From positions 124,001 through 188,000 of the forward strand of contig BTVR01000002.1 in the NCBI GenBank assembly GCA_045864775.1: DNA of 64,000 nucleotides, in the 5' to 3' direction. Source of the stretch: Macondimonas sp045864775 (GTDB lineage Bacteria; Pseudomonadota; Gammaproteobacteria; UBA5335). Both the position numbers and the translations under genes were made by a program. Below the pieces are notes generated by a model that saw nothing but the letters and a program-made list of their open reading frames with translations, had not been told where the DNA came from and made no database searches. Below are positions 26,190-33,451 of this stretch, in pieces; the first letter of the stretch is position 1; every line of letters begins with the position of its first letter.

Positions 26190-26506
26190 GCCAGTGGCAC
26201 GATGTTGGCGCGGCGGGCGAACTGCCCGAGGGCGGCTATCTGCGCCGCGACGTGGACGGCGTCACGATCGCGGTGTTCCGGATCGATGGCGCGCTGCACG
26301 CCATCGAGGACGTCTGCACCCACGACGGCGGCCGCCTCACGGGCGGGCCGCGCGAGGGCTGCCGGCTCGTCTGCCCGCGCCACGGCGCCGCCTTCGACCT
26401 GCGCACCGGCGCCGTGCTCGCCCCGCCCGCCTATGGTCCGCTCACCACCTTTGCCGTGCGCGAAGCGAACGACCGCATCGAGGTCGCGATTCCGGAGGAT
26501 TTCTGA
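26186..26506 (+). CDS. Small Rieske [2Fe-2S] ferredoxin-type protein
   Basis: A 106-residue protein consisting of a single Rieske domain. The cluster ligands are C-T-H in VCTHDGGRLTGG and C-P-R-H in LVCPRHGAAFDLRTG, the spacing used by soluble dioxygenase-type ferredoxins and NirD-like proteins. The start codon overlaps the adenosyltransferase stop (ATGA), so it is the fourth coupled gene of the cobalamin operon. Its role there is not established; supplying electrons to reduce cob(II)alamin is a reasonable guess, but no reductase partner is visible. Confidence 0.88.
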   Translation: MSQWHDVGAAGELPEGGYLRRDVDGVTIAVFRIDGALHAIEDVCTHDGGRLTGGPREGCRLVCPRHGAAFDLRTGAVLAPPAYGPLTTFAVREANDRIEVAIPEDF

Positions 26507-26933
26507 TCGTTTAGCCCACTTCAATCCGCCGACTCGGACCTTCTTACGTCAATGGCTCCTTAGTCTCCCTTTCCACTCGCTATATTTGCGGCGCTTCCCG
26601 TCATCGGCAGCGGTTCGAACAGGCATTAGCTGACGGGCGGTCGGGAATTTTAAAGACGACCTTCTTGCGACTCTCGGCTCCGCGGGGCTCACAAGGCGGG
26701 TGGAACGGAACATACGACGTCCGTATCGGTGGCGCATAGGCCGAGAAGGTTCGTATTCTGCCCGTTGACACCCACGAGCTTGGGTGTGTCCGGAGCGCGA
26801 TTTGTTTCGTCAGGTAATGGCGCTGAGTCATGTTGGCGTCAGAATCTCAGCGGCCATAGGGCCATCGCGTCGATCGGCGATGGGGCCTATCGTTGGATCG
26901 TGTCAGCTTATATCGCACATGGTGTTTAGGAAC

Positions 26934-26985
26934 CCGGACATGAAAAAGGCCAACTGGAATGGTTGGCCTTGAATCCATTTGGTGG
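26934..26985 (+). repeat. Left 52-bp direct repeat (att-like)
   Basis: This 52-bp segment matches 32107-32158 at 49 of 52 positions (differences at the sixth base and in two hairpin positions). It holds a hairpin terminator and ends TTTGGTGG, equal to the last six bases of the tRNA-Ala gene read on the opposite strand. Beyond that the two copies diverge at once. This is the pattern left by integration at a tRNA 3' end. Confidence 0.75.
26943..26970 (-). terminator. Terminator of the leftward island cassette
   Basis: Read leftward, a 9-bp stem AAGGCCAAC/GTTGGCCTT with a 7-base loop is followed by TTTTT. It is the duplicated copy of the tRNA-Ala terminator and now lies about 100 bp beyond the last gene of the cassette. 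Confidence 0.8.
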
Positions 26986-27071
26986 TGGACTTTACCCAAA
27001 AAGAAACAGGCATCTACAAACAGTGCGGGTTTGGGCGGAATCCATCGCGATTGTGCGGCAATCCCGGGCCC

Positions 27072-27929
27072 CTACGTCGGCATTTCACCAACCGGCAGAA
27101 AGTCGCCGTGATCGTCATCTCGCAGGCTGATGTACTCCAGGCGCCACTGATCCACGCGGCGGAGATCAGCCAGCGTCAGGCGCGCGTCTGCCACGGCTTC
27201 GCAAGCGTCGAGCGCGATCTCCGTGGCAACGTCGGGCTTGCCGTAGGTCTTTTCGAACAGATCGCGCAGCTGCCCGGCGACCCGCCCAGCCGACAGCCTC
27301 GCTTCGGTGCCACCCTCGGTGACGTCGTAGACAACGGACACTGAAAGCGCATAGGGCTCCCCTTCGCCCACTTCTGCGCCTCGCTGCTCACCCAGATCGA
27401 AGAACAGCCCGACCAGGTACTTCGCGTCGGGCTCCAGAATCTTGGCGATCAGCTGCTCGACGGTGCGCTTGCCAGAGAGCTTGCGCAACCGCTCCTCGAA
27501 AGCATTGGGGAAGGCCGGTCGGCCGTATCGCGCGGCAAGCCACTGCTTCAGGGCACGCTTCGCGTCAACCGGCAGCGCGAGGCTGTTGTCTTTGACTGCG
27601 CGCTCGGCGAAGTCACCTTTCGGTACGCTGCGGCGATCCCCATGCCGGAGCTCAAGAATCAACGGCGCAGCGTCGGCGCCCTCGTAGGCGAGGTGGAGTC
27701 GTCGCGGGTTTTTGGCGTAGGAGAGCTGGGGGTCAGGCTTGGGGTCCTTGGTAACCAACTCGGCGACGATGACCTCGACGCAGCGCTCGCTTTCATGCGG
27801 CAAGTCGCAGTCATGAGTGATGACGATGACGCGGCGCCCTTGGTCGGCCGGGTCAACCAAGCCCAATGCAGCAGCGGCCTCGCAAGTTAGAAGATCACCC
27901 TGTCGCCAGTCCGTATCGCGCGCCAGCAT
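27072..27929 (-). CDS. Uncharacterised island protein with THDCD motif
   Basis: A 285-residue soluble protein of a family I cannot name. The N-terminal region has DTDWRQGDLLTCEAA and RRVIVITHDCDLPHESERC followed by VEVIVAELV, resembling a beta-sheet domain with a conserved HDCD signature that could bind a metal or act as a nuclease or hydrolase site (inference). A middle segment is basic (AERAVKDNSLALPVDAKRAL), and the C-terminal region has LVGLFFDLGEQ and a long helix GRVAGQLRDLFEKTYGK. No signal peptide or membrane helix. It is the third gene of the cassette, 15 bp after the HTH gene. Confidence 0.6.
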   Translation of the reverse strand: MLARDTDWRQGDLLTCEAAAALGLVDPADQGRRVIVITHDCDLPHESERCVEVIVAELVTKDPKPDPQLSYAKNPRRLHLAYEGADAAPLILELRHGDRRSVPKGDFAERAVKDNSLALPVDAKRALKQWLAARYGRPAFPNAFEERLRKLSGKRTVEQLIAKILEPDAKYLVGLFFDLGEQRGAEVGEGEPYALSVSVVYDVTEGGTEARLSAGRVAGQLRDLFEKTYGKPDVATEIALDACEAVADARLTLADLRRVDQWRLEYISLRDDDHGDFLPVGEMPT

Positions 27930-27944
27930 CCATCGCCCCCCGAC

Positions 27945-28589
27945 CTATCGCTCGGGGAACCCGGGAATGGATACCTCAGCACGCCAATCGTCCGAGGGCT
28001 TCGCTTTCGACTTCGCCAAGCCTGACCGGTCGTAAGCCGCATCCATCGCCTGGGCTTCGGCGATCAGCGACTGGATGTGCGACGGCAAGAGTTGACCGGC
28101 AGCAGCGAGGTCCATCAAGGACCGGCCCTCAAATGCCTTCATCTTCAGCATTGACGAAGCACGAGTGACGCCAGCATCTCGGAAAGCGTCGGCTGCATGG
28201 CTGAGGGCACGAATCCGCTCAAACTTGTCAGGTTCGGGCGTCGCTTCTCCGCCGATCCACTTGTAGATTGCCTGTCTGGAGACGCCGAACACGGTGGCCA
28301 GATCGGCGATGGCCGGCTGCAGCACCTCGCGGATATTAGCGAGATGCTGGGCAGCGGATCGAACATCGGGACGCGATACCTGGATGTCGCCATCCGTCAC
28401 CACATCAATCTGAAGGGGGGCGCGTGCCTGTACCCTCCTAGACCACTCGCTGGCCCGAGAAAGATCAAGCACGCTGCCCGTGCCGCTTCCTAGCACATTC
28501 GAACCAAGCATCACGAAAGCGGCTGCCAAACTGATCGGTGCGGTCGTCGACGTCCGGCTGTTAGTAGGTGTGATTGCGGGCATGTGCAT
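27945..28589 (-). CDS. HTH DNA-binding protein, candidate regulator of the island cassette
   Basis: A 214-residue protein with a central helix-turn-helix: IADLATVFGVSRQAIYKWIGG followed by EATPEPDKFERIRALSHAAD (about residues 92-132), the pattern of XRE-like or transposase-style HTH domains. The first 60 residues are Ser/Thr/Ala-rich and the C-terminal 80 residues are helical with no known motif. AAAGGAAA is 8-9 bases before the ATG. It lies between the TIGR04255 gene (21 bp) and the THDCD gene (15 bp). It may bind the repeated elements upstream of the cassette; that is inference. Confidence 0.7.
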   Translation of the reverse strand: MHMPAITPTNSRTSTTAPISLAAAFVMLGSNVLGSGTGSVLDLSRASEWSRRVQARAPLQIDVVTDGDIQVSRPDVRSAAQHLANIREVLQPAIADLATVFGVSRQAIYKWIGGEATPEPDKFERIRALSHAADAFRDAGVTRASSMLKMKAFEGRSLMDLAAAGQLLPSHIQSLIAEAQAMDAAYDRSGLAKSKAKPSDDWRAEVSIPGFPER

Positions 28590-28610
28590 CGCCGGTATTT
28601 CCTTTTTGTA

Positions 28611-29411
28611 TCAATCCCACACGGTACAGGCATGATCTGTCGTCATGGCGCGAAACACATCCTTGATTGTGCCGTGGAGGGAAAGTAGCTGATCTTCGAG
28701 TCGACTCATATCGAGCGGCATACGCTCCTCGACATAGTGATCCGTATCGATGACAGCATGTTCCAGCGGCTCTTGCAGAGCGAACCTTGGATTCACTACC
28801 AAGCCGTTGGGCTGCATGTCTGGCGGAAATCCAAGCGGCGCGGTCATCCTGTGTGCCCGAGACACCAGCGTCCCGTTTGGGCAAAGAGGACTGGTTACCG
28901 TCCCAAACACCGATTCGCTCATCGTGTACCGCCGAGTGGCATTGAACTCAACACCGTGTAGTCCTCCAACCAGATACTGCTTCACCGTCTCGCCGACGCG
29001 CGGCAACACGGCATTCAGGTAACGCAGGCCTAGCCTGCTGATGTGGTCAAGGCTGGCCACCTCGTGCACGGCCGCCAACCCGCGCAGCAGTTCCGGGATG
29101 AATTCTTGGTGCGTGTCGTAGTGGGTCGTATGGTAGGTGATGGCCGACGGGGCCAGGATGAACCCGGCCGTACGGTCACTTTTGGTGATGAGCCAAGAGA
29201 CCATGTGAGCAATCTGCGGTTCGGCTGGCTGTGCCTGACCCGGCCCCGGCACCACCAGATGCGTGACCTGCTGCGTTTCGAACAACGGGTACCCTTCGCG
29301 ACGCAGCCGATCCTGGATTTGGTCGACATACTTGGCCATGGCGGCCACAGGATTGAACTGAGCTTGCGCCAGCGCGTAGTACACAGGCGCGTTCGACATC
29401 CTTTCGCTCAC
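28611..29411 (-). CDS. TIGR04255 family protein
   Basis: A 266-residue protein that fits TIGR04255, a sporadically distributed family of unknown function found in variable genome regions. The fit rests on NAPVYYALAQAQFNPVAAM at the N-terminus, SRLGLRYLNAV in the middle, and the C-terminal LLSLHGTIKDVFRAMTTDHA ending in TVWD. A GTG start at 29411 has GGAG seven bases upstream and is preferred to the ATG at 29399, which has no spaced ribosome site. It is the first gene of the leftward cassette. No enzymatic motif is visible. The upstream region carries GTCAACCA-type repeats. Confidence 0.75.
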   Translation of the reverse strand: MSERMSNAPVYYALAQAQFNPVAAMAKYVDQIQDRLRREGYPLFETQQVTHLVVPGPGQAQPAEPQIAHMVSWLITKSDRTAGFILAPSAITYHTTHYDTHQEFIPELLRGLAAVHEVASLDHISRLGLRYLNAVLPRVGETVKQYLVGGLHGVEFNATRRYTMSESVFGTVTSPLCPNGTLVSRAHRMTAPLGFPPDMQPNGLVVNPRFALQEPLEHAVIDTDHYVEERMPLDMSRLEDQLLSLHGTIKDVFRAMTTDHACTVWD

Positions 29412-29430
29412 GGGTAGGCTCCGATCTCTT

Positions 29431-29471
29431 CTTGGTTGACAGCTTGGTTGTCAGTTTACACCGTGGTTGAC
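29431..29471 (-). repeat. Triplicate GTCAACCA-type repeats, candidate operator
   Basis: Three copies of (C/G)TTGGTTG(A/T)C or a close variant lie at 29431-29440, 29442-29452 and 29462-29471, 20-60 bases upstream of the TIGR04255 start. The first two also form a partial palindrome TGACA-N7-TGTCA (about 29437-29453). Their place in the likely promoter suggests repressor sites for the cassette. Confidence 0.45.
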
Positions 29472-29523
29472 GCGACGACCAGAAGGTTGGCACGCAGCAC
29501 TCCCTGCACTCAAGCCGCACCGA

Positions 29524-29607
29524 CGTTGTTCCGTCGTTGTTCCGGTTTCGCTTGACCGCAGGTGTCGGCACGCCTATGATTCATTTCGGAACAACAACTG
29601 AACAACG
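29524..29607 (+). repeat. Paired direct and inverted GTTGTTCCG repeats
   Basis: CGTTGTTCCG occurs at 29524-29533 and again at 29535-29544. The inverted form CGGAACAAC is at 29587-29595 and the related TGAACAACG at 29599-29607, ten bases before the GTPase ATG. Two tandem copies on each side with 11-12 bp periodicity, facing each other, look like binding sites for a dimeric regulator or an arm-type DNA-binding domain. Confidence 0.5.
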
Positions 29608-29616
29608 AGGTGCGGC

Positions 29617-31884
29617 ATGGAAAAGCGTTTTACGGCGACCCTGAGCCGGTCGCAGGGTCGCAGTGCATGGGCGGTGATCTTCCGCCATCCGGTTCGGGTC
29701 GACCCGAATTCCGGCAAGCCAGGGCTGCGGGTCCGCCAGGGCCTCGGGACCCCCGACGAGGCCGAAGCCAACGATCTGAAGGATCAACTCAACCAGCTTC
29801 TGACGGAGGAGAGCTTCTGGAGCCTGCCGGCCAGGGCGGAGGCTGAAACGCGGTTCCATCGTCGGGTCGTCGAGATCTTCTATCACGGCATGGAACCTGA
29901 GCAGAGCGACTTCGGCGCGATCCGCGAGTCGATCATTCCGCTGCCGCCCTCGAACGATCCCGACTATCGGCGGGCGCTGCTCCTCGGGACGACCGGCGCC
30001 GGCAAGACGACGCTGCTTCGGCAGTTGATCGGCACGGACCCGGAGACCGAGCGCTTTCCGTCGACATCGACGGCGAAGACCACGGTGCATGAAACCGAGG
30101 TCGTGCTTACGCCAGGCCCTTACGAGGCTGTGGTCACCTTCTTTCCCATCGACGAGGTTCGCGAGCACCTGAACGAGTGCATCTCCGAGGCCGTGCTGTC
30201 CGCCTATCGGGGCGACGGCGACGGTGAAGTGGTGCGCAAGCTGCTGATGCACGTGAACCAAAGGTTCCGCTTCAACTACGTGCTTGGTAACGGGCCTCAG
30301 GCGGCCGGCACCGACGACGATGAGGATGACGAGGACGAAGCCGCGGAGCCGGCCGAAGAGACCGCCGAGGACGGTGTGATCGATCTCGAAGCCACCAATG
30401 CACTGCTGACGAAGACGCTGATGGCGTTGCGCGCCATCGCCGCCCGCCACGGCGACCAACTGAAGACCGAGCTGGGTGCCACCGACGAAAAGGATCAACG
30501 GGTCGTCGACGAGTTGTTCGAGGAGGAGCTTGATCGCCGGCTGCGTGAAGACGACGAGTTCCACCGCATCAGTGACGAGCTGATGGACGAGATCGAGCTT
30601 CGTTTCTCGCTGCTTACGGATGGCGCGGTACGCCGCAACAAGCAGGGCTGGCCGCAATCGTGGTCGTGGAAGACTGACGATCGTGCGACCTTCATCAAGA
30701 CGGTCACGCGTTTCTCCAGCAACCACTCCTCACGCTTCGGGCGCCTGCTGACCCCGCTGGTTAACGGAGTCCGCGTGTCCGGTGCATTCCTGCCGGCATG
30801 GAACGGCGGGCAACAGCCCAAGCTCGTGCTTCTCGACGATAAAGGCCTGGGCCACACGCCCAAGTCGGTGGCGGCCATCTCAACCTCGCTGACCCGGCGC
30901 ATCGAGTCGACGGATGCCATCGTGCTCGTCGACAACGCTGTTCAGCCGATGCAGGCCGCGCCGGTGGCGGCCATGAAGGAGATGATCACATCGGGCAGCG
31001 CCAACAAGCTGCTGCTCGTGTTCACGCACTTCGACGAGGTCAAGGGTGACAACCTGCCCAACGCAGCTGCCAAGGAGCAGCATGTCTTGGCTTCCGCCGA
31101 GAACGTCCTCGCTTCCATTGGCGAGGAGCTGGGCCCGTTTGCGGAACGAGCGCTTCGCGGCCGCCTGAAGGACGCCTGCTTCTTCGTCGGCGGGATCGAT
31201 GGAGACCTGGACGCCACGAAGAAGACTCACAAACGGACCATCGGACAACTGCAGGCGCTGCTCGCGGCAATTGATGCCATCGTCGAGAAGCCCGAGCCCG
31301 TGCTCGCGAAGCCGGTGTACGACCGGATGAATCTTGTCCTAGCCGTAAAGAACGCTGCCGAGAGCTTCCACGATGCGTGGTGGCCGCGCCTGGGCCTCGA
31401 CTACAAGCCCGGAGTCAGCAAGGAGCACTGGAAGCGCATCTGGGCATTGAGCCGACGACTCAGCACGCCCGGCCTCGGCGACGAGTACGACAACCTCAAG
31501 CCGGTCGCGGATCTCCGCAAGCAGCTCCAGGATCGGCTGTATGTGCTGCTGCAGAACCCACTCCGGTGGGACCCGGCCGAGCCGACCGACGACGCGCACA
31601 AGCAACAGGTTTTTGACGGCCTGGCCAACGCGCTGTCTGCCAAGACGCTGGACCTGGCTACCCGCCGCGTTCGGGCCGAGCGGATGGCCGACTGGCAGTC
31701 GGCGTTCAACCAGTCCGGTCGTGGATCGAGCTACGCACGCGCATCGATCATCGGCGAACGCATCTACGAGCGGGCGGTGCCGATCCCTGACGTAATACCA
31801 TCGCCAGATCGTAACTCGCTCCTGCACGAAGTGGCGACCTTAGTGGAGAGCGTCTGCGAGGACGGCGGCGCAAAGCTCGCATAA
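29617..31884 (+). CDS. Large GTPase-like protein with recombinase-arm-like N-terminus
   Basis: A 755-residue soluble protein. Residues 1-70 resemble an arm-type DNA-binding domain of tyrosine recombinases (strands around GRSAWAVIFRHPVRVDPNSG, then LRVRQGLGTPDEAEANDLKD). A P-loop GTTGAGKTTLLRQ is near residue 123, a Thr-rich switch I STSTAKTT follows, an acidic segment (DDDEDDEDEAAE) is near 232, a DxxG-type G3 (LLDDKGLGH) near 405 and a G4-like THFD near 468. The helical C-terminal 250 residues have no known motif. These fit a dynamin-, septin- or IRG-like GTPase. It is divergent from the cassette. AACGAGG precedes the ATG. Function unknown. Confidence 0.7.
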   Translation: MEKRFTATLSRSQGRSAWAVIFRHPVRVDPNSGKPGLRVRQGLGTPDEAEANDLKDQLNQLLTEESFWSLPARAEAETRFHRRVVEIFYHGMEPEQSDFGAIRESIIPLPPSNDPDYRRALLLGTTGAGKTTLLRQLIGTDPETERFPSTSTAKTTVHETEVVLTPGPYEAVVTFFPIDEVREHLNECISEAVLSAYRGDGDGEVVRKLLMHVNQRFRFNYVLGNGPQAAGTDDDEDDEDEAAEPAEETAEDGVIDLEATNALLTKTLMALRAIAARHGDQLKTELGATDEKDQRVVDELFEEELDRRLREDDEFHRISDELMDEIELRFSLLTDGAVRRNKQGWPQSWSWKTDDRATFIKTVTRFSSNHSSRFGRLLTPLVNGVRVSGAFLPAWNGGQQPKLVLLDDKGLGHTPKSVAAISTSLTRRIESTDAIVLVDNAVQPMQAAPVAAMKEMITSGSANKLLLVFTHFDEVKGDNLPNAAAKEQHVLASAENVLASIGEELGPFAERALRGRLKDACFFVGGIDGDLDATKKTHKRTIGQLQALLAAIDAIVEKPEPVLAKPVYDRMNLVLAVKNAAESFHDAWWPRLGLDYKPGVSKEHWKRIWALSRRLSTPGLGDEYDNLKPVADLRKQLQDRLYVLLQNPLRWDPAEPTDDAHKQQVFDGLANALSAKTLDLATRRVRAERMADWQSAFNQSGRGSSYARASIIGERIYERAVPIPDVIPSPDRNSLLHEVATLVESVCEDGGAKLA

Positions 31885-32106
31885 GCGGCCGGGAGGTAAG
31901 GACGGCCGTTCTGCGACATCTCGACTTCATGCGATCTCCAATGAGGGCGAAAAAACGGAACGTTCGGTGTCCGTAATATGTCCGGTGTCTCAGACGAGCT
32001 AGTGCGCGGAGCGAGTGCAAATCGCTTCGAAAGAAATCCGCGCCAACTCGCCATCGCGTCAGGATTTTTGAGGCCGTAAGGTCGATGAGCGAAACGGTTT
32101 GGAAGT

Positions 32107-32152
32107 CCGGAAATGAAAAAGGCCAACCGGAACGGTTGGCCTTGAATCCATT

Positions 32153-32158
<6 letters not shown>
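32107..32158 (+). repeat. Right 52-bp direct repeat (att-like), overlapping tRNA-Ala
   Basis: Partner of 26934-26985, identical at 49 of 52 positions. Its last six bases (32153-32158) are the 3' end of the tRNA-Ala gene, and the rest is the tRNA terminator region. Confidence 0.75.
32116..32143 (-). terminator. Terminator of tRNA-Ala
   Basis: Read leftward, an 11-bp perfect stem (AAGGCCAACCG with CGGTTGGCCTT) closes a 3-base loop and is followed by TTTTT. It starts ten bases after the tRNA 3' end. Confidence 0.9.
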
Positions 32159-32228
<70 letters not shown>

Positions 32229-32286
32229 AAATGAACGGCCTAATATAGCGGATTCGGCGCGCTTGCGATAGCGTCGGGCGGCGTTT

Positions 32287-33450
32287 TCATGGCGCGCTGC
32301 CGTAGCCGGTGAGTTCGACGTAACCCTGCCCGGCGATGGGGCGGCCGTGCTGCTCGCCGTGGGCACTGACAGCGCCTTCCCAGTAGCGCACGGCGAGATT
32401 CAGTTCCTGATCGGCGAGGATCGGCTGCAGTTCGAGCCGTAGGTTGCGAGCCGGCAGCGACAGCTCCCAGCCGGCGGGATAGCGGATGCCGGTGTGCGGG
32501 CTGCGCCAGTGGCCCGTCTCGCGGAGCCGGACGTCGCTCGCGGCGAGCGGTTGGCTTGTTCCGTCCGGTTCGACCCAGATGCCGTAGTCGAAGGGATTCG
32601 GCGCGCCGTCGCGGCGGCGGATGCGGCAGAACATGAGCTCGCTGCCGTCGTCGAGCTGCAGCCCGAACCAGTCCCAGCCGCTGCGTTCCGGCCCCAGGGC
32701 GGAGGTGCCCCATTCCCGGTCCATCCACGATTCGCCCTCGACCGCGAAGCGCTCGCCGTTCAGCTCGAGCGTGCCGCGCGTGGGCAATCGGGTCAGGCTG
32801 TAGTAATAGGACGCATCGCCGGGCTCCGGCCCCTTGCGGCTGAGGCCGGCCTCGCCCTGCAGCACGGGCGGCTTGCCCGCGTCCAGCTCGAGGGTAAGCG
32901 CCACCGGCCCCTCTGCAGCGCGCAGCAGCAGCGGCGGGGTCGCAAGCGTCGGGTCGGCGTCGGGCCGGGCGGCGAGCGTCCAGTCGTCCAGCCAGATGCG
33001 CAGCGGCGCGGCGCTGGCACCGGCCATGTCCAGGGCCGCGCGGTTGAAGCGCTCGAAGGCGTGAAAGCGCCGGCCTTCCGGGTCGGTGAGCGCCAGATGG
33101 GCCATGTAGATCTGCCGCGTGGCCCAGGCCGATGGGCGCGCGGGCATGTCGGGGGCGAGCGCCACGCGAAAAAAGGTCAGCTCATAGCCGAAGCGCCGGC
33201 CTTGCGCGGTGCGCAGGTGGCCGGTGACGTACCACCATTCGCTGGCGGTGTCCGGATGCGGGCCGTGATCCTCCGGAAAGCGGAAGGTGCGCGGCGCCTC
33301 GGCTCGTGCAAAGCCCGCAGTCGCCTGCACGAAGGCGCGGTTGAGGTCGATCTGCCCGCCCGGCGCGGGCGGCGGCGCGGGGCGGTGCCAGATCAGGGCG
33401 AGAACGAGTCCCAGCAGGAGCAGCACCAGACCAACCCGCGCGCGGCGCAT
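32287..33450 (-). CDS. AttH-like lipocalin-domain protein (carotenoid hydratase-like)
   Basis: A 387-residue protein with an N-terminal membrane anchor or signal (LVLLLLGLVLALIW, residues 8-21) and the CrtC/AttH-type double lipocalin fold. Signatures are FRFPEDHGPHPDTASEWWYV, GYELTFFR, WMDREWGTSALGPERSGWDW, and FGLQLDDGSELMFCRIRR. It starts 2 bp after the ABC permease gene, and with the permease and ATPase forms the AttEFGH-type cluster found in many proteobacteria. In that arrangement the lipocalin protein probably binds a hydrophobic ligand or lipid at the envelope; the ligand is unknown. Confidence 0.88.
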   Translation of the reverse strand: MRRARVGLVLLLLGLVLALIWHRPAPPPAPGGQIDLNRAFVQATAGFARAEAPRTFRFPEDHGPHPDTASEWWYVTGHLRTAQGRRFGYELTFFRVALAPDMPARPSAWATRQIYMAHLALTDPEGRRFHAFERFNRAALDMAGASAAPLRIWLDDWTLAARPDADPTLATPPLLLRAAEGPVALTLELDAGKPPVLQGEAGLSRKGPEPGDASYYYSLTRLPTRGTLELNGERFAVEGESWMDREWGTSALGPERSGWDWFGLQLDDGSELMFCRIRRRDGAPNPFDYGIWVEPDGTSQPLAASDVRLRETGHWRSPHTGIRYPAGWELSLPARNLRLELQPILADQELNLAVRYWEGAVSAHGEQHGRPIAGQGYVELTGYGSAP

Positions 33451-33451
33451 C

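Larger units (their letters stand above)
26638..26985 (+). repeat. Left diverged flank repeat of the tRNA-Ala island
   Basis: The 565 bp between the Rieske gene and the next gene hold no convincing ORF and are less GC-rich than the surroundings. From about 26638 the sequence aligns, with gaps, to 31885-32158 on the other side of the island. Shared blocks include GCGGTCGGG/GCGGCCGGG, TAAAGACGACC/TAAGGACGGCC, ACGGAACATACGACGTCCGTA/ACGGAACGTTCGGTGTCCGTA and CCATCGCGTC, leading into the nearly identical 52-bp unit at the end. By-eye alignment only. Confidence 0.45.

Noticed and set aside
29617..29830. Reading the GTPase gene N-terminus as a tyrosine integrase
   Set aside because: Only an arm-like segment is present; there is no catalytic Arg-His-Arg-Tyr domain, and the rest of the protein has P-loop motifs.
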